28,591 nt of DNA, taken from the IMG/VR virus record IMGVR_UViG_3300031951_000932, positions 1-28,591 of that record. One strand, given 5' to 3'. Made by a program: the position numbers and the translations under genes. This document shows, piece after piece, positions 6,283 through 13,030 of this stretch (position 1 is its first letter; every line of letters begins with the position of its first letter). The stretch comes from a virus. The notes under the pieces are model-generated. The model saw only the letters and a program-made list of their open reading frames with translations. It was not told the DNA's origin and searched no databases.

Positions 6283-7134
6283 ATGAGCATTTCCAACTCA
6301 GCAATGCTGGTCGAGATGAATATCAGCGTATGGACCGGGCAGAAGGTAGACCGAGGAGCTACTATCAGAGTCACCGATGATGCGCGGGCATCGTCCGATG
6401 CGGGTCTGTTCCGCAAGAACCTCATGGCGGGCACCACCCTGCGCAAGGAGATCGCAGACTACGCGGCGCTGTGCCGCACGTGGCATAACGGGCGCACCCT
6501 GCCGTGGTCCGACAAGGGTACGAGGTTGCTGCCGACCTCGATGTTCTTTGACTATAAGAAGGAGGTCAACGCGCGGCGTGACTACTTTAATAGCAAGGTG
6601 GCGCAGTTCCTCATGGAGTATCCCACCCTCATGCTGGCTGCCGAGCGTAGCCTTGGCGATCTGTTCAACCCGGCTGACTACCCGACCGTCGAGGAGGTGC
6701 AGTCCAAGTTCGGCTTCAGGCTTGTGTTCTCGCCGGTCGCCGAGGCGGGTGACTTCCGTATTGACGTAGGTAACTCCGAGTTAGCCGAGCTACGTGAGCA
6801 GTACGAGTCGGCTTACGAGAGCCGAGTGCAGGAGGCGATGCAGACTGCATGGGACAAGCTGCACGACGTGCTGACTACCATGAGTGAGAAGCTGACCGAG
6901 CCCGAGGGTGAGAAGCCCAAGCTGTTCCACGGTACGTTCGTGTCCAACATCACCGACATGTGCAGTCTGCTTACGCACCTGAACATCGCCAACGACCCCA
7001 AGCTGGAGATGGCACGGCGCGAGCTTGAGCGGGCTATTGCCAACGTAGACATCACCGATATCCGTGAGGACCCGGGCGTGCGTATTGACCTCAAGGCGCA
7101 GGTCGATGCGGTGCTGGGCAAGTATGACTGGTGA
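6283..7134 (+). CDS. DUF3150-like protein, 283 aa
   Basis: The protein begins with SAMLVEMNISVWTGQKVDR, the kind of N-terminus seen in DUF3150 proteins, and it sits directly after a MoxR ATPase and a VWA protein as DUF3150 genes often do. The rest is helical with long Glu/Arg/Leu-rich stretches, including a probable coiled coil around residues 165-205. No catalytic residues are visible. The start is ATG 6283 behind AAGGAGCAAACC. It may be the substrate or scaffold of the ATPase-VWA pair. The family assignment comes from memory and context and is moderate. Confidence 0.65.
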   Translation: MSISNSAMLVEMNISVWTGQKVDRGATIRVTDDARASSDAGLFRKNLMAGTTLRKEIADYAALCRTWHNGRTLPWSDKGTRLLPTSMFFDYKKEVNARRDYFNSKVAQFLMEYPTLMLAAERSLGDLFNPADYPTVEEVQSKFGFRLVFSPVAEAGDFRIDVGNSELAELREQYESAYESRVQEAMQTAWDKLHDVLTTMSEKLTEPEGEKPKLFHGTFVSNITDMCSLLTHLNIANDPKLEMARRELERAIANVDITDIREDPGVRIDLKAQVDAVLGKYDW

Positions 7135-7324
7135 GCGGCTATACGTGGTGGAGTGGGAGGACCGCCAACCCGTGCGTGTGATCGAGTGGAACGACTGGTT
7201 ACGCGTGCCACCACCCGAACGACCGTGGGATACCACCATGATCAAAGCCAAAGACGAGCTCGATGCCTTCGCTAGAGCTGCACGAGGCGAGGACTACTTC
7301 GCCGACTATAAAGGAGCAAACTGA
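7124..7324 (+). CDS. Hypothetical protein, 66 aa
   Basis: ATG 7124 lies inside the end of the DUF3150-like gene (11-nt overlap), and its stop shares a base with the next start. The protein begins MTGERLYVVEWEDRQPVRVI, a beta-rich start, then a Trp- and Pro-rich stretch (WNDWLRVPPPERPWDT) and a helical acidic end. No family recognised. Alternative upstream GTG and ATG codons have poorer spacing to a ribosome-binding site. Confidence 0.6.
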   Translation: MTGERLYVVEWEDRQPVRVIEWNDWLRVPPPERPWDTTMIKAKDELDAFARAARGEDYFADYKGAN

Positions 7325-8184
7325 TGCCTAACATTCTACTGCCGATGGACATGCACAACGTCTTCCGTGAGTGTCCCTACGAGAACCGTGAGTACATGCG
7401 CAACACCAACGCCCGCGTGGAGTCCTTCATGCGGCCATTGATCGACGAGCTGGCGCGCAAACGTCCGACGTGGACTTTCGTATCCACCAACCATTCCACA
7501 AACTCGGACGGCGATATCTACTACTACTACACTAAGTTCTCCGTGCGTGTGGGCGACGAAGAGATTGGCTGGATCGACAAGGACAGAAGCTGGCGCGACG
7601 GGTCGCAATATTATGAGTACGACTGCCGTGCGCTGCGTAAGGCTCGTGAGCGTGGCCACTGCAACAGGACCAAGGACCTCAAGAAAGCAGCCAAGGTCAT
7701 CACTGGGTCGTTCTGCGAACTCAGCTACGGTGAGCATATGGTTGCTACGCAGAGTGCCATCAGGTCAACGGCGCATCGGATCATGAGCGGTCGCAAATAC
7801 GACTACGGTCAGTCCGAAACCAAGGCGCGGTCAAGCATCATGGCTTTCCTTCGCGCAAACTGGGACGCCTTCCTAACTACGGTTAGCGACCCGGAGCTGG
7901 CTATGCTGCTAGACAAGTATGACACTGCGCGTGACGCCGAGGCTGTGGCTACCAACATTGCGAAGCACGGTGCCTACGTGAAGCTGATGGACGGCAAGTA
8001 TGTGGTGAACCGTGTAGGGGGCGATGATGTGCACGTCTACACGAGCGATAACCTGCCGGATGACCTGCGTGGTCCTATCGGTGCGCTCAAGATGGTCAAT
8101 GACAACACCCTGATTCCCGAGATCGGTGTGCGGTCCGAGGACGGGATACTGTACGTTATCCCTACGGTGAAGCACGATGAGTAA
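7324..8184 (+). CDS. Hypothetical protein, 286 aa
   Basis: It starts at ATG 7324 with AAGGAGCAAAC directly upstream (7311). It is a soluble alpha/beta protein with an unusual Tyr run (DGDIYYYYTKF, about residues 61-71) and a Lys/Arg-rich middle (RKARERGHCNRTKDLKKAAK). The last third is beta-rich (VHVYTSDNLPDDLRG). No enzymatic signature is visible and no family is recognised. It belongs to the same transcription unit as the MoxR/VWA genes, so a role with that complex is possible. Confidence 0.75.
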   Translation: MPNILLPMDMHNVFRECPYENREYMRNTNARVESFMRPLIDELARKRPTWTFVSTNHSTNSDGDIYYYYTKFSVRVGDEEIGWIDKDRSWRDGSQYYEYDCRALRKARERGHCNRTKDLKKAAKVITGSFCELSYGEHMVATQSAIRSTAHRIMSGRKYDYGQSETKARSSIMAFLRANWDAFLTTVSDPELAMLLDKYDTARDAEAVATNIAKHGAYVKLMDGKYVVNRVGGDDVHVYTSDNLPDDLRGPIGALKMVNDNTLIPEIGVRSEDGILYVIPTVKHDE

Positions 8185-8398
8185 CACACTAGAACAGTTA
8201 GAGAAGGAGTTGCGGCGATGGCCCGGTGTTAATCACCGGGCCGAGCATGCTGGACGGCATCCGCGCCTGTGGGTGGAGTACCGAGGCGAGAAGCGGTTCG
8301 TGCCATTCAGTAGCACCAAGGTGGGCCGGTATGGCCTGATGCAAAAGGTTACGCAGTTACGTCGTGTGCTGCGAGAGATGGGAGCTGACAATGACTAG
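8177..8398 (+). CDS. HicA-like small protein, 73 aa
   Basis: The sequence fits the HicA layout: an N-terminal helix (LEQLEKELRRW), a beta hairpin with His and a basic turn (GRHPRLWVEYRGEKRFVPF) and a C-terminal helix (LRRVLREMGA). HicA toxins are small mRNA-cleaving proteins with a dsRNA-binding-type fold and a catalytic His in the first strand, and H48 or a neighbour might correspond. It overlaps the preceding gene by 8 nt and is followed by an overlapping ribbon-helix-helix gene, which resembles a toxin-antitoxin order. Similarity is judged by eye only. A non-toxic phage homologue is equally possible. Confidence 0.5.
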   Translation: MSNTLEQLEKELRRWPGVNHRAEHAGRHPRLWVEYRGEKRFVPFSSTKVGRYGLMQKVTQLRRVLREMGADND

Positions 8399-8558
8399 AG
8401 GACGACCGAGACTACCCGAGGGCGAGCGCCTCGTGCACGTGAGCCTGCGCCTGCCGCAGTGGCTAGTGGACTGGTATGATGATGGGGCACTCAAGCGCTC
8501 CACGCGGATGCGTCGGGTACTGGAAGATTATGCCTGCCCCGATGAGAGGGAAGGTTGA
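8391..8558 (+). CDS. Ribbon-helix-helix-like protein, 55 aa
   Basis: ATG 8391 overlaps the end of the HicA-like gene, and GGGAGC at 8380-8385 serves as ribosome-binding site. After a basic N-terminus with an AT-hook-like RGRPR (residues 3-7), VHVSLRLPQWLVDWYDDG reads as the strand and first helix of a CopG/Arc ribbon-helix-helix domain. TRMRRVLEDYA follows as the second helix. Such proteins bind DNA as dimers and often repress their own operon. The promoter at 8555 begins at the end of this gene. An antitoxin or autoregulator role for the preceding gene is inferred. Confidence 0.6.
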   Translation: MTRGRPRLPEGERLVHVSLRLPQWLVDWYDDGALKRSTRMRRVLEDYACPDEREG

Positions 8559-8582
8559 CACTGTCTAAATCAGGTATAAAAG
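8555..8582 (+). promoter_or_regulatory. Probable promoter of transcription unit 3
   Basis: TTGACA at 8555-8560 overlaps the preceding stop codon and is followed by TATAAAAG at 8575-8582, which offers a -10 box after a 14- to 16-nt spacer. TTGACACTGT followed by a base and TAAA recurs at 16807, marking a second promoter or regulatory class unlike the pair at 677 and 3712. Confidence 0.55.
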
Positions 8583-8605
8583 TACTCACAAAGAAGGAGC
8601 AAACA

Positions 8606-8914
8606 GTGGCGGCAACCCCTGAAAAGCGGGTGAAGGATAAGGTGGTGGGCATCCTCAAGGATGCGGGTGCCTACTACTTCTTCCCTGCAACGCACGGCTA
8701 CGGACGTAGCGGTGTGCCCGATATCGTCGCCTGTGTGAACGGGCAGTTCCTTGGCGTCGAGTGCAAGGCCGGGAAGAACAAGCCGACTGCCCTGCAAATC
8801 CGTGAGATCGAGAGTATCCGCCATGCCGGTGGTGTGGCGGTCGTCGTCAACGAGGGTAACTGGGACATGCTCCCAGAACTCATCCGCAAGTTGAAGGGAG
8901 TTACTCATGCGTAA
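8606..8914 (+). CDS. VRR-NUC-type PD-(D/E)XK nuclease, 102 aa
   Basis: A compact restriction-fold nuclease. The catalytic core is visible as GVPDIVA (D39), FLGVECKAGK (E52, K54) and Q64 in the following helix, the order of the VRR-NUC family. It may process replication or recombination intermediates, or degrade host DNA. GTG 8606 is chosen because AAGGAGCAAAC (8594) lies just before it. The in-frame TTG at 8555 is the -35 box of the promoter. The stop overlaps the next start by 8 nt. Confidence 0.85.
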   Translation: MAATPEKRVKDKVVGILKDAGAYYFFPATHGYGRSGVPDIVACVNGQFLGVECKAGKNKPTALQIREIESIRHAGGVAVVVNEGNWDMLPELIRKLKGVTHA

Positions 8915-9089
8915 GTATTTAACTGGGTTCGTCGTCGGTCTGGTTATGGGCACCGTTGTGCCTGCAGCTGCAGCTACCATCGTAGGTGGCACTGGCTACC
9001 TGTCTGGCTGGACTGTGACCAAGGATGGGGATGAGGTTTGCTACATGCCTTATGTCTGGACTGCCATCCGCGAGATCGAGTGCGACTGA
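8907..9089 (+). CDS. Small exported or membrane-anchored protein, 60 aa
   Basis: Residues 1-24 form a basic start and a hydrophobic core ending in small residues (MRKYLTGFVVGLVMGTVVPA, then AAA), like a signal peptide with an AxA cleavage site or a membrane anchor. The remaining segment has two Cys residues (EVCYMPY, IECD) that could form a disulfide in the periplasm. It may act at the cell envelope, but there is no recognised holin, spanin or exclusion motif. It overlaps its neighbours on both sides. Confidence 0.6.
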   Translation: MRKYLTGFVVGLVMGTVVPAAAATIVGGTGYLSGWTVTKDGDEVCYMPYVWTAIREIECD

Positions 9090-9208
9090 TGCGCGACAAC
9101 TGGCTGGTGCTGTTCCTGTGCAGCGTGGCGGGCCTCGCCGCGTGGATCGCGCTGACCGCACCCGATGTCGAGGACTTCGAGATAACTGAGGAGGACTGGG
9201 GACTATGA
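9089..9208 (+). CDS. Small membrane protein, 39 aa
   Basis: A short frame from ATG 9089 (overlapping the preceding stop as TGATG) to TGA 9206-9208, which overlaps the next ATG. The product is MRDNWLVLFLCSVAGLAAWI followed by ALTAP and an acidic tail ending EDWGL. Residues 5-23 form one membrane helix. Coupling on both sides supports a real gene. It may work with the exported protein directly upstream. Function unknown. Confidence 0.6.
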   Translation: MRDNWLVLFLCSVAGLAAWIALTAPDVEDFEITEEDWGL

Positions 9209-9399
9209 CCCATTACCATGTGCGTGTTCACTACCGGACCAAGACCAACCCCCGTGCCCGTAAGGTAACGTGGTTCCCGAGCATCGAGGCCCGCAACCAG
9301 ACCGATGCAGGCAACAAGGCGATCCAGCGGGTCGTGAACCGCAAGAGCAACAGCGGCGTAGTCGAGGTTGAGACGGTAGACGTCCGGGAGTGGGCGTGA
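9205..9399 (+). CDS. Hypothetical basic protein, 64 aa
   Basis: ATG 9205 overlaps the preceding stop (ATGA), with GAGGAGGAC as ribosome-binding site. The protein is basic and probably beta-alpha-beta (HYHVRVHYRT, then IEARNQTDAGNKAIQRVV, then GVVEVETVDVREW). This looks like a small single-domain phage protein of unknown role. No family recognised. Confidence 0.65.
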   Translation: MTHYHVRVHYRTKTNPRARKVTWFPSIEARNQTDAGNKAIQRVVNRKSNSGVVEVETVDVREWA

Positions 9400-9626
9400 T
9401 GGCCGATCCGTACGTCCACTGGTCGCACAAGGAAGAGAAATACTGGATCAGGGATGGCGATGACATCCTCTGGTTCGATGGTCCGTTAGAAGCCAAGGAA
9501 GCCGCACGTATGTTGGAACGTAAGCACACCACACAAGCCGAGCGCGCTGCGGTCGCAGCATGGCTGCGCCGGATCGGTAAGCCCCAGTTGGCTGATGCCA
9601 TTGAGCGCGAGGAGCATCTCAAGTGA
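9399..9626 (+). CDS. Hypothetical protein, 75 aa
   Basis: ATG 9399 shares its first base with the preceding stop, and GGGAG at 9387-9391 is near. It begins with MADPYVHWSHKEEKYWIRDG, a Trp- and Tyr-rich charged start, followed by a helical part (LEAKEAARMLERKHTTQAER). No family recognised. It lies in a run of short coupled genes leading to the DNA polymerase. Confidence 0.65.
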   Translation: MADPYVHWSHKEEKYWIRDGDDILWFDGPLEAKEAARMLERKHTTQAERAAVAAWLRRIGKPQLADAIEREEHLK

Positions 9627-9706
9627 ACCCCGCGCTGCGCCACTGGCTGTTCACTAACTTCGGCTGGGACATTTATGATTGGAACCCCGATGACATCAGG
9701 TTCTAG
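9623..9706 (+). CDS. Possible 27-aa peptide
   Basis: GTG 9623 overlaps the preceding stop (GTGA), and a frame runs to TAG 9704-9706. The product is Trp- and Phe-rich (VNPALRHWLFTNFGWDIYDW) and ends in DDIRF. Without it there would be a gap of about 63 nt before ATG 9690, which breaks the otherwise tight packing here. It could be a coupling peptide that carries ribosomes to the next start. The GTG start and short length keep confidence low. Confidence 0.4.
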   Translation: MNPALRHWLFTNFGWDIYDWNPDDIRF

Positions 9707-9890
9707 CTTCGGGCGCTCCCGCTACCATCTGACTGGTATGCAGGTGGGAGAGACGGCAGCATTCCCTAACCTCGATGCCGCCGGGAAGATGCGCCTGCGT
9801 AAGGCAGCGCACAACCACAACGCGCGCACCGATATGTACTTCTCTACCCGCTGCGTTGACGGCGTGATTTACGTGACGAGGATCAGGTGA
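9690..9890 (+). CDS. Hypothetical protein, 66 aa
   Basis: Two in-frame ATG codons are possible, 9675 (71 aa) and 9690 (66 aa). I prefer 9690 because the longer form adds only MIGTP. The protein begins MTSGSSFGRSRYHLTGMQVG and contains a helix with basic residues (GKMRLRKAAHNHNARTDMYF) and a strand ending VIYVTRIR. The layout resembles small DNA-binding or sequence-context phage proteins. No family is assigned. Its stop overlaps the DNA polymerase start (GTGATG). Confidence 0.6.
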   Translation: MTSGSSFGRSRYHLTGMQVGETAAFPNLDAAGKMRLRKAAHNHNARTDMYFSTRCVDGVIYVTRIR

Positions 9891-11704
9891 TGCCGGTTAT
9901 TGTTTATGATTTTGAGACCTTCTACGACAAACACTTCTCCCTGTCGAAGATGACTACGGAGGAATACATCCGTGACGAGCTGTTCGAGGTCATTGGCATT
10001 GCCGCGAAGGTGGATGAGGGGGAGACCGAGTGGTTCTCTGGCACCAAGGCGCAAACCAAGAAGTGGCTGGAGCAGTTCCCGTGGGGTGAGGCAGTGGCCG
10101 TGGCCCATAACGCCATGTTCGATGCTGCCATCCTTAACTGGCACTTCGACATTCGCCCCAAGATGATCGCCGACACGCTGTCCATGGCGCGGGCGCTTCA
10201 CGGTACGGAAGTAGGCGGAAGCCTCAAGGCGATGGCCGAGTTCTACGAACTGGGCGTGAAGGGCACCGAGGTGCTGAACGCGCTGGGCAAAGGGCGGCTG
10301 GACTTCACGCCGGATGAGCTGGAGCGGTACGGTGAGTACTGCATCAATGACGTGGAGCTGACCTACAAGCTGTTCCAAGCGATGGCCCCGCTGACCCCGA
10401 AGCTGGAAGCCAAGCTGATCGACCGGACCATCCGCATGTTCTCCGAGCCTGTGCTGGAGTTGGACACGGACGTACTGAAAGCGCACCTCGCTGCTGTGCA
10501 GGAGAAGAAGGCCAAGCTGATGGAGGCGGTCGAGGCGCAGAAGGACGTGCTCATGTCCAACCCGAAGCTGGCCGAGTTACTATCATCGCTAGGAGTCTCT
10601 CCGCCCACCAAGATCAGCCCGACCACTGGCAAGAAGACGTGGGCCTTCGGCAAGAACGACGAGGGCTTCAAGGCGCTGCTGGACCACTATGACCCTGCGG
10701 TGCAGGCCATTGTCGCTGCCCGCATGGGGGTGAAGTCTACGCTGGAAGAGACGCGCACCGAGCGCTTCATCAAGATCGCCGAGCGCGGGACGCTGCCCGT
10801 CCCCCTGCGCTACTACGCTGCCCACACCGGGCGTTGGGGTGGGGACGACAAGGTCAACCTCCAGAACCTGCCCCGCAAGTCGCCGCTCAAGAAAGCTATC
10901 CGGGCACCTGATGGCTACGTGTTTATCGACTGTGACTCCTCGCAGATCGAAGCGCGCACCCTTGCGTGGCTGGCCGGGCAGGACGACCTCGTCGAGGCCT
11001 TCGACCGGGGTGAGGACGTCTACAAGATCATGGCATCCAGCATCTACGGCGTACCCATCGAGGAGGTGACGGACGCGCAGCGGTTCGTGGGCAAGACCAC
11101 CATTCTTGGTGCCGGGTACGGTATGGGGGCAATCAAGTTCCAAGCGCAGCTCAAAAACTTCGGTGTCGAGCTACCCGAGCCCGAGTGCCGTTTCATTATC
11201 AGTGTGTACCGCCAGACCTACCCTAAAATCCCGCAGCTGTGGGAGGCGGCAGGGCGCGCACTCGAAGCACTGCGGACGCAGCGCACGGCGCAGCTGGGGC
11301 GCAAGGACGTGCTCAAGGTGGACCTGCTAGGCATCCGGCTGCCTAACGACATGTACATCCGCTACCCCAACCTGCAGGTGGTCGAGACCAACGGTAAGCA
11401 GGAGCTTGTCTACGACACTAAGAAGGGGCGGGCTACTATCACCTCACGCATCTACGGCGGCAAGGTCGTCGAGAATGTCTGCCAAGCGCTGGCGCGCATC
11501 GTGATCGGTGAGCAGCTGCTTATGGTCGCACGGCGCTACCGCGTGGTCATGACCGTGCATGACGCTGTGGGGTGTATCGCCCCGGTCGAGGAGGCCGACG
11601 AGGCCCGCAAGTTCGTAGAGGACTGCATGCGCATCCGTCCCAAGTGGGCGATGGGACTACCGCTAAACTGCGAGAGCAAGATGGGAGCAAGCTATGGAGG
11701 GTGA
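9890..11704 (+). CDS. Family A DNA polymerase with 3'-5' exonuclease, 604 aa
   Basis: The phage replicative polymerase. The N-terminal DEDDy exonuclease shows YDFE (D7, E9), AHNAMFD (D78) and YCIND (Y150, D154). The polymerase domain shows motif A DCDSSQIEAR (D349), motif B RFVGKTTILGAGYG (K402, Y410) and motif C TVHDAV (D558). Motif C has Ala where most family A enzymes have Glu after the Asp. There is no 5'-3' exonuclease domain, as in T7 polymerase. ATG 9890 overlaps the preceding stop, and a GTG one codon earlier is possible. It works with the primase-helicase at 18536. Confidence 0.93.
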   Translation: MPVIVYDFETFYDKHFSLSKMTTEEYIRDELFEVIGIAAKVDEGETEWFSGTKAQTKKWLEQFPWGEAVAVAHNAMFDAAILNWHFDIRPKMIADTLSMARALHGTEVGGSLKAMAEFYELGVKGTEVLNALGKGRLDFTPDELERYGEYCINDVELTYKLFQAMAPLTPKLEAKLIDRTIRMFSEPVLELDTDVLKAHLAAVQEKKAKLMEAVEAQKDVLMSNPKLAELLSSLGVSPPTKISPTTGKKTWAFGKNDEGFKALLDHYDPAVQAIVAARMGVKSTLEETRTERFIKIAERGTLPVPLRYYAAHTGRWGGDDKVNLQNLPRKSPLKKAIRAPDGYVFIDCDSSQIEARTLAWLAGQDDLVEAFDRGEDVYKIMASSIYGVPIEEVTDAQRFVGKTTILGAGYGMGAIKFQAQLKNFGVELPEPECRFIISVYRQTYPKIPQLWEAAGRALEALRTQRTAQLGRKDVLKVDLLGIRLPNDMYIRYPNLQVVETNGKQELVYDTKKGRATITSRIYGGKVVENVCQALARIVIGEQLLMVARRYRVVMTVHDAVGCIAPVEEADEARKFVEDCMRIRPKWAMGLPLNCESKMGASYGG

Positions 11705-11909
11705 AGAGCTACATCCTGCGGTCAAGCTACTACTAACCCGCATGCAGAGCCACCCCGACGAGTTCGTGAACGACGTCCGTTGGGGGAGCAAATACCAACC
11801 ATACAAGACGCATTGGAATGCCACCGAGAAGGGGCTGTTCAACGCTAAGATACGCGAGATACGCATGCACAGCATGCACGAGAGCCTGATGAAGGAGCTA
11901 CTGAGATGA
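11694..11909 (+). CDS. Hypothetical protein, 71 aa
   Basis: ATG 11694 lies just inside the polymerase gene end (11-nt overlap), with GGGAGC at 11681-11686 as ribosome-binding site. The stop overlaps the next start (ATGA). The product begins MEGEELHPAVKLLLTRMQSH, is helical and charged, and has a basic central region (GSKYQPYKTHWNATEKG). It might assist the polymerase or be unrelated. No family recognised. Confidence 0.65.
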   Translation: MEGEELHPAVKLLLTRMQSHPDEFVNDVRWGSKYQPYKTHWNATEKGLFNAKIREIRMHSMHESLMKELLR

Positions 11910-12505
11910 GTGAGTACAAGTTCACAAAAGACTGGTTCCACTGGGCACCGGAGGTCTGGACGCAGCTGATCCCGATGCTGCCGGAGCGTAAGGCGTTCCT
12001 TGAAATCGGCTCTTTCGAGGGCCGAAGCACCGTCTGGATCATCGAGAATATGATGGAAGACGACGGTTTTATCGACTGCATCGACACATGGGAGGGCGGC
12101 GAAGAACACGGTTCCGAGGATATGCGAGAGGTTGAGGCGCGGTTCGTGCACAACGCGGAGTTGGCTACTAACGGCATCCCTAAGCACTACGATCAATGGA
12201 AAGGGACTTCGGTCAGCCGCTTGGCTGATCTTATAGTGGGTGAGGTGGGTCCGGGCCTAGGTTCCTATGACTTCATCTACATCGACGGCAGCCATGTAGC
12301 TAAGGACGTACTCACAGACGCCTGTATGGCTTGGCCACTACTTAAACCGAAGGGCATTATGGTGTTCGACGACTACTTGTGGGGTAACCCGCGTGACGTC
12401 CTGCACCGCCCCAAGGCAGCAATTGATGCTTTCACTACGATATTCGCGGAGGAAGCAGAGATCGTCCACGTTGGATATCAACTGGTCGTACGTAAGAAGG
12501 CTTAA
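11906..12505 (+). CDS. Class I SAM-dependent methyltransferase, 199 aa
   Basis: A Rossmann-type methyltransferase of the Methyltransf_24 kind. The SAM-binding loop is FLEIGSFEGRS (E33-G35 onward), the acidic ribose-binding position is D60 in CIDTW, and the following motif is YIDGSH (D127, H130) then GIMVFDDY. Its relatives modify sugars or small molecules and often sit with glycosyltransferases, as here (gene at 13027). DNA methylation is less likely because no DPPY or PC motif is present. The real substrate is unknown. Confidence 0.8.
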   Translation: MSEYKFTKDWFHWAPEVWTQLIPMLPERKAFLEIGSFEGRSTVWIIENMMEDDGFIDCIDTWEGGEEHGSEDMREVEARFVHNAELATNGIPKHYDQWKGTSVSRLADLIVGEVGPGLGSYDFIYIDGSHVAKDVLTDACMAWPLLKPKGIMVFDDYLWGNPRDVLHRPKAAIDAFTTIFAEEAEIVHVGYQLVVRKKA

Positions 12506-12529
12506 CTATTCAACTGAGGGAGCAAACCC

Positions 12530-13030
12530 ATGCCTACTCTAGGGCCTAAGAAGGGTGAAACTATGCGCCGTATATACGCGGTGCTTCACCGGAACCCTGA
12601 CCTGACAAGCGCGGAAGTGCGGGCGCACCTACCCGACCTCACCGATTCCGCATTATACTCTGCCCTGAACAAGATGAAGAAAAACGGTGCTGTTGAAGTG
12701 CGAGGTAAAAGGCAGCTTAGGTCCGACGGTACCCGCGCAGCTTCCTACGACGTTTACCATGTGAAGTACAAGTCGGGGGCTATCCCCAAGGCTAAGACCA
12801 AGCGCAAGGTCAAGGCTAAGGCCAAGGTCAAAGCCGTGCCAGTGGCACCCAAGGTGGAGGTAAGTCGCAACGACTCCGCACAAGAGCTGTTCCGGCTGCA
12901 GCAGCATAACCGAATACTCCATGAGCTGACTAGGGAGCTAGCACTTGATCTAGCAACTGCGCGGCTTGATCTGTCAGAGGCGAAGCGCCGCCGTAGCTGG
13001 TGGGCCGCAGTAAAGGAGTGGTTCGCGTGA
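12530..13030 (+). CDS. Winged-helix protein with basic linker and coiled coil, 166 aa
   Basis: Residues 1-75 look like a winged helix-turn-helix (LTSAEVRAHLPDLTDSALYS, then LNKMKKNGAVEVRG as recognition helix and wing). A Lys/Ala-rich linker follows (about 83-104, KAKTKRKVKAKAKVKA), resembling histone-like basic tails. The C-terminal segment is a probable coiled coil (LFRLQQHNRILHELTRELAL) with a Trp/Arg-rich end. GGGAGCAAACCC precedes ATG 12530. It is likely a DNA-binding protein, perhaps a regulator or nucleoid-like factor. The exact family is not assigned. Confidence 0.7.
   Translation: MPTLGPKKGETMRRIYAVLHRNPDLTSAEVRAHLPDLTDSALYSALNKMKKNGAVEVRGKRQLRSDGTRAASYDVYHVKYKSGAIPKAKTKRKVKAKAKVKAVPVAPKVEVSRNDSAQELFRLQQHNRILHELTRELALDLATARLDLSEAKRRRSWWAAVKEWFA

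Noticed and set aside
8555-8605. Start of the VRR-NUC gene at TTG 8555
   Set aside because: That codon lies in the promoter -35 box, while GTG 8606 has a perfect extended ribosome-binding site.
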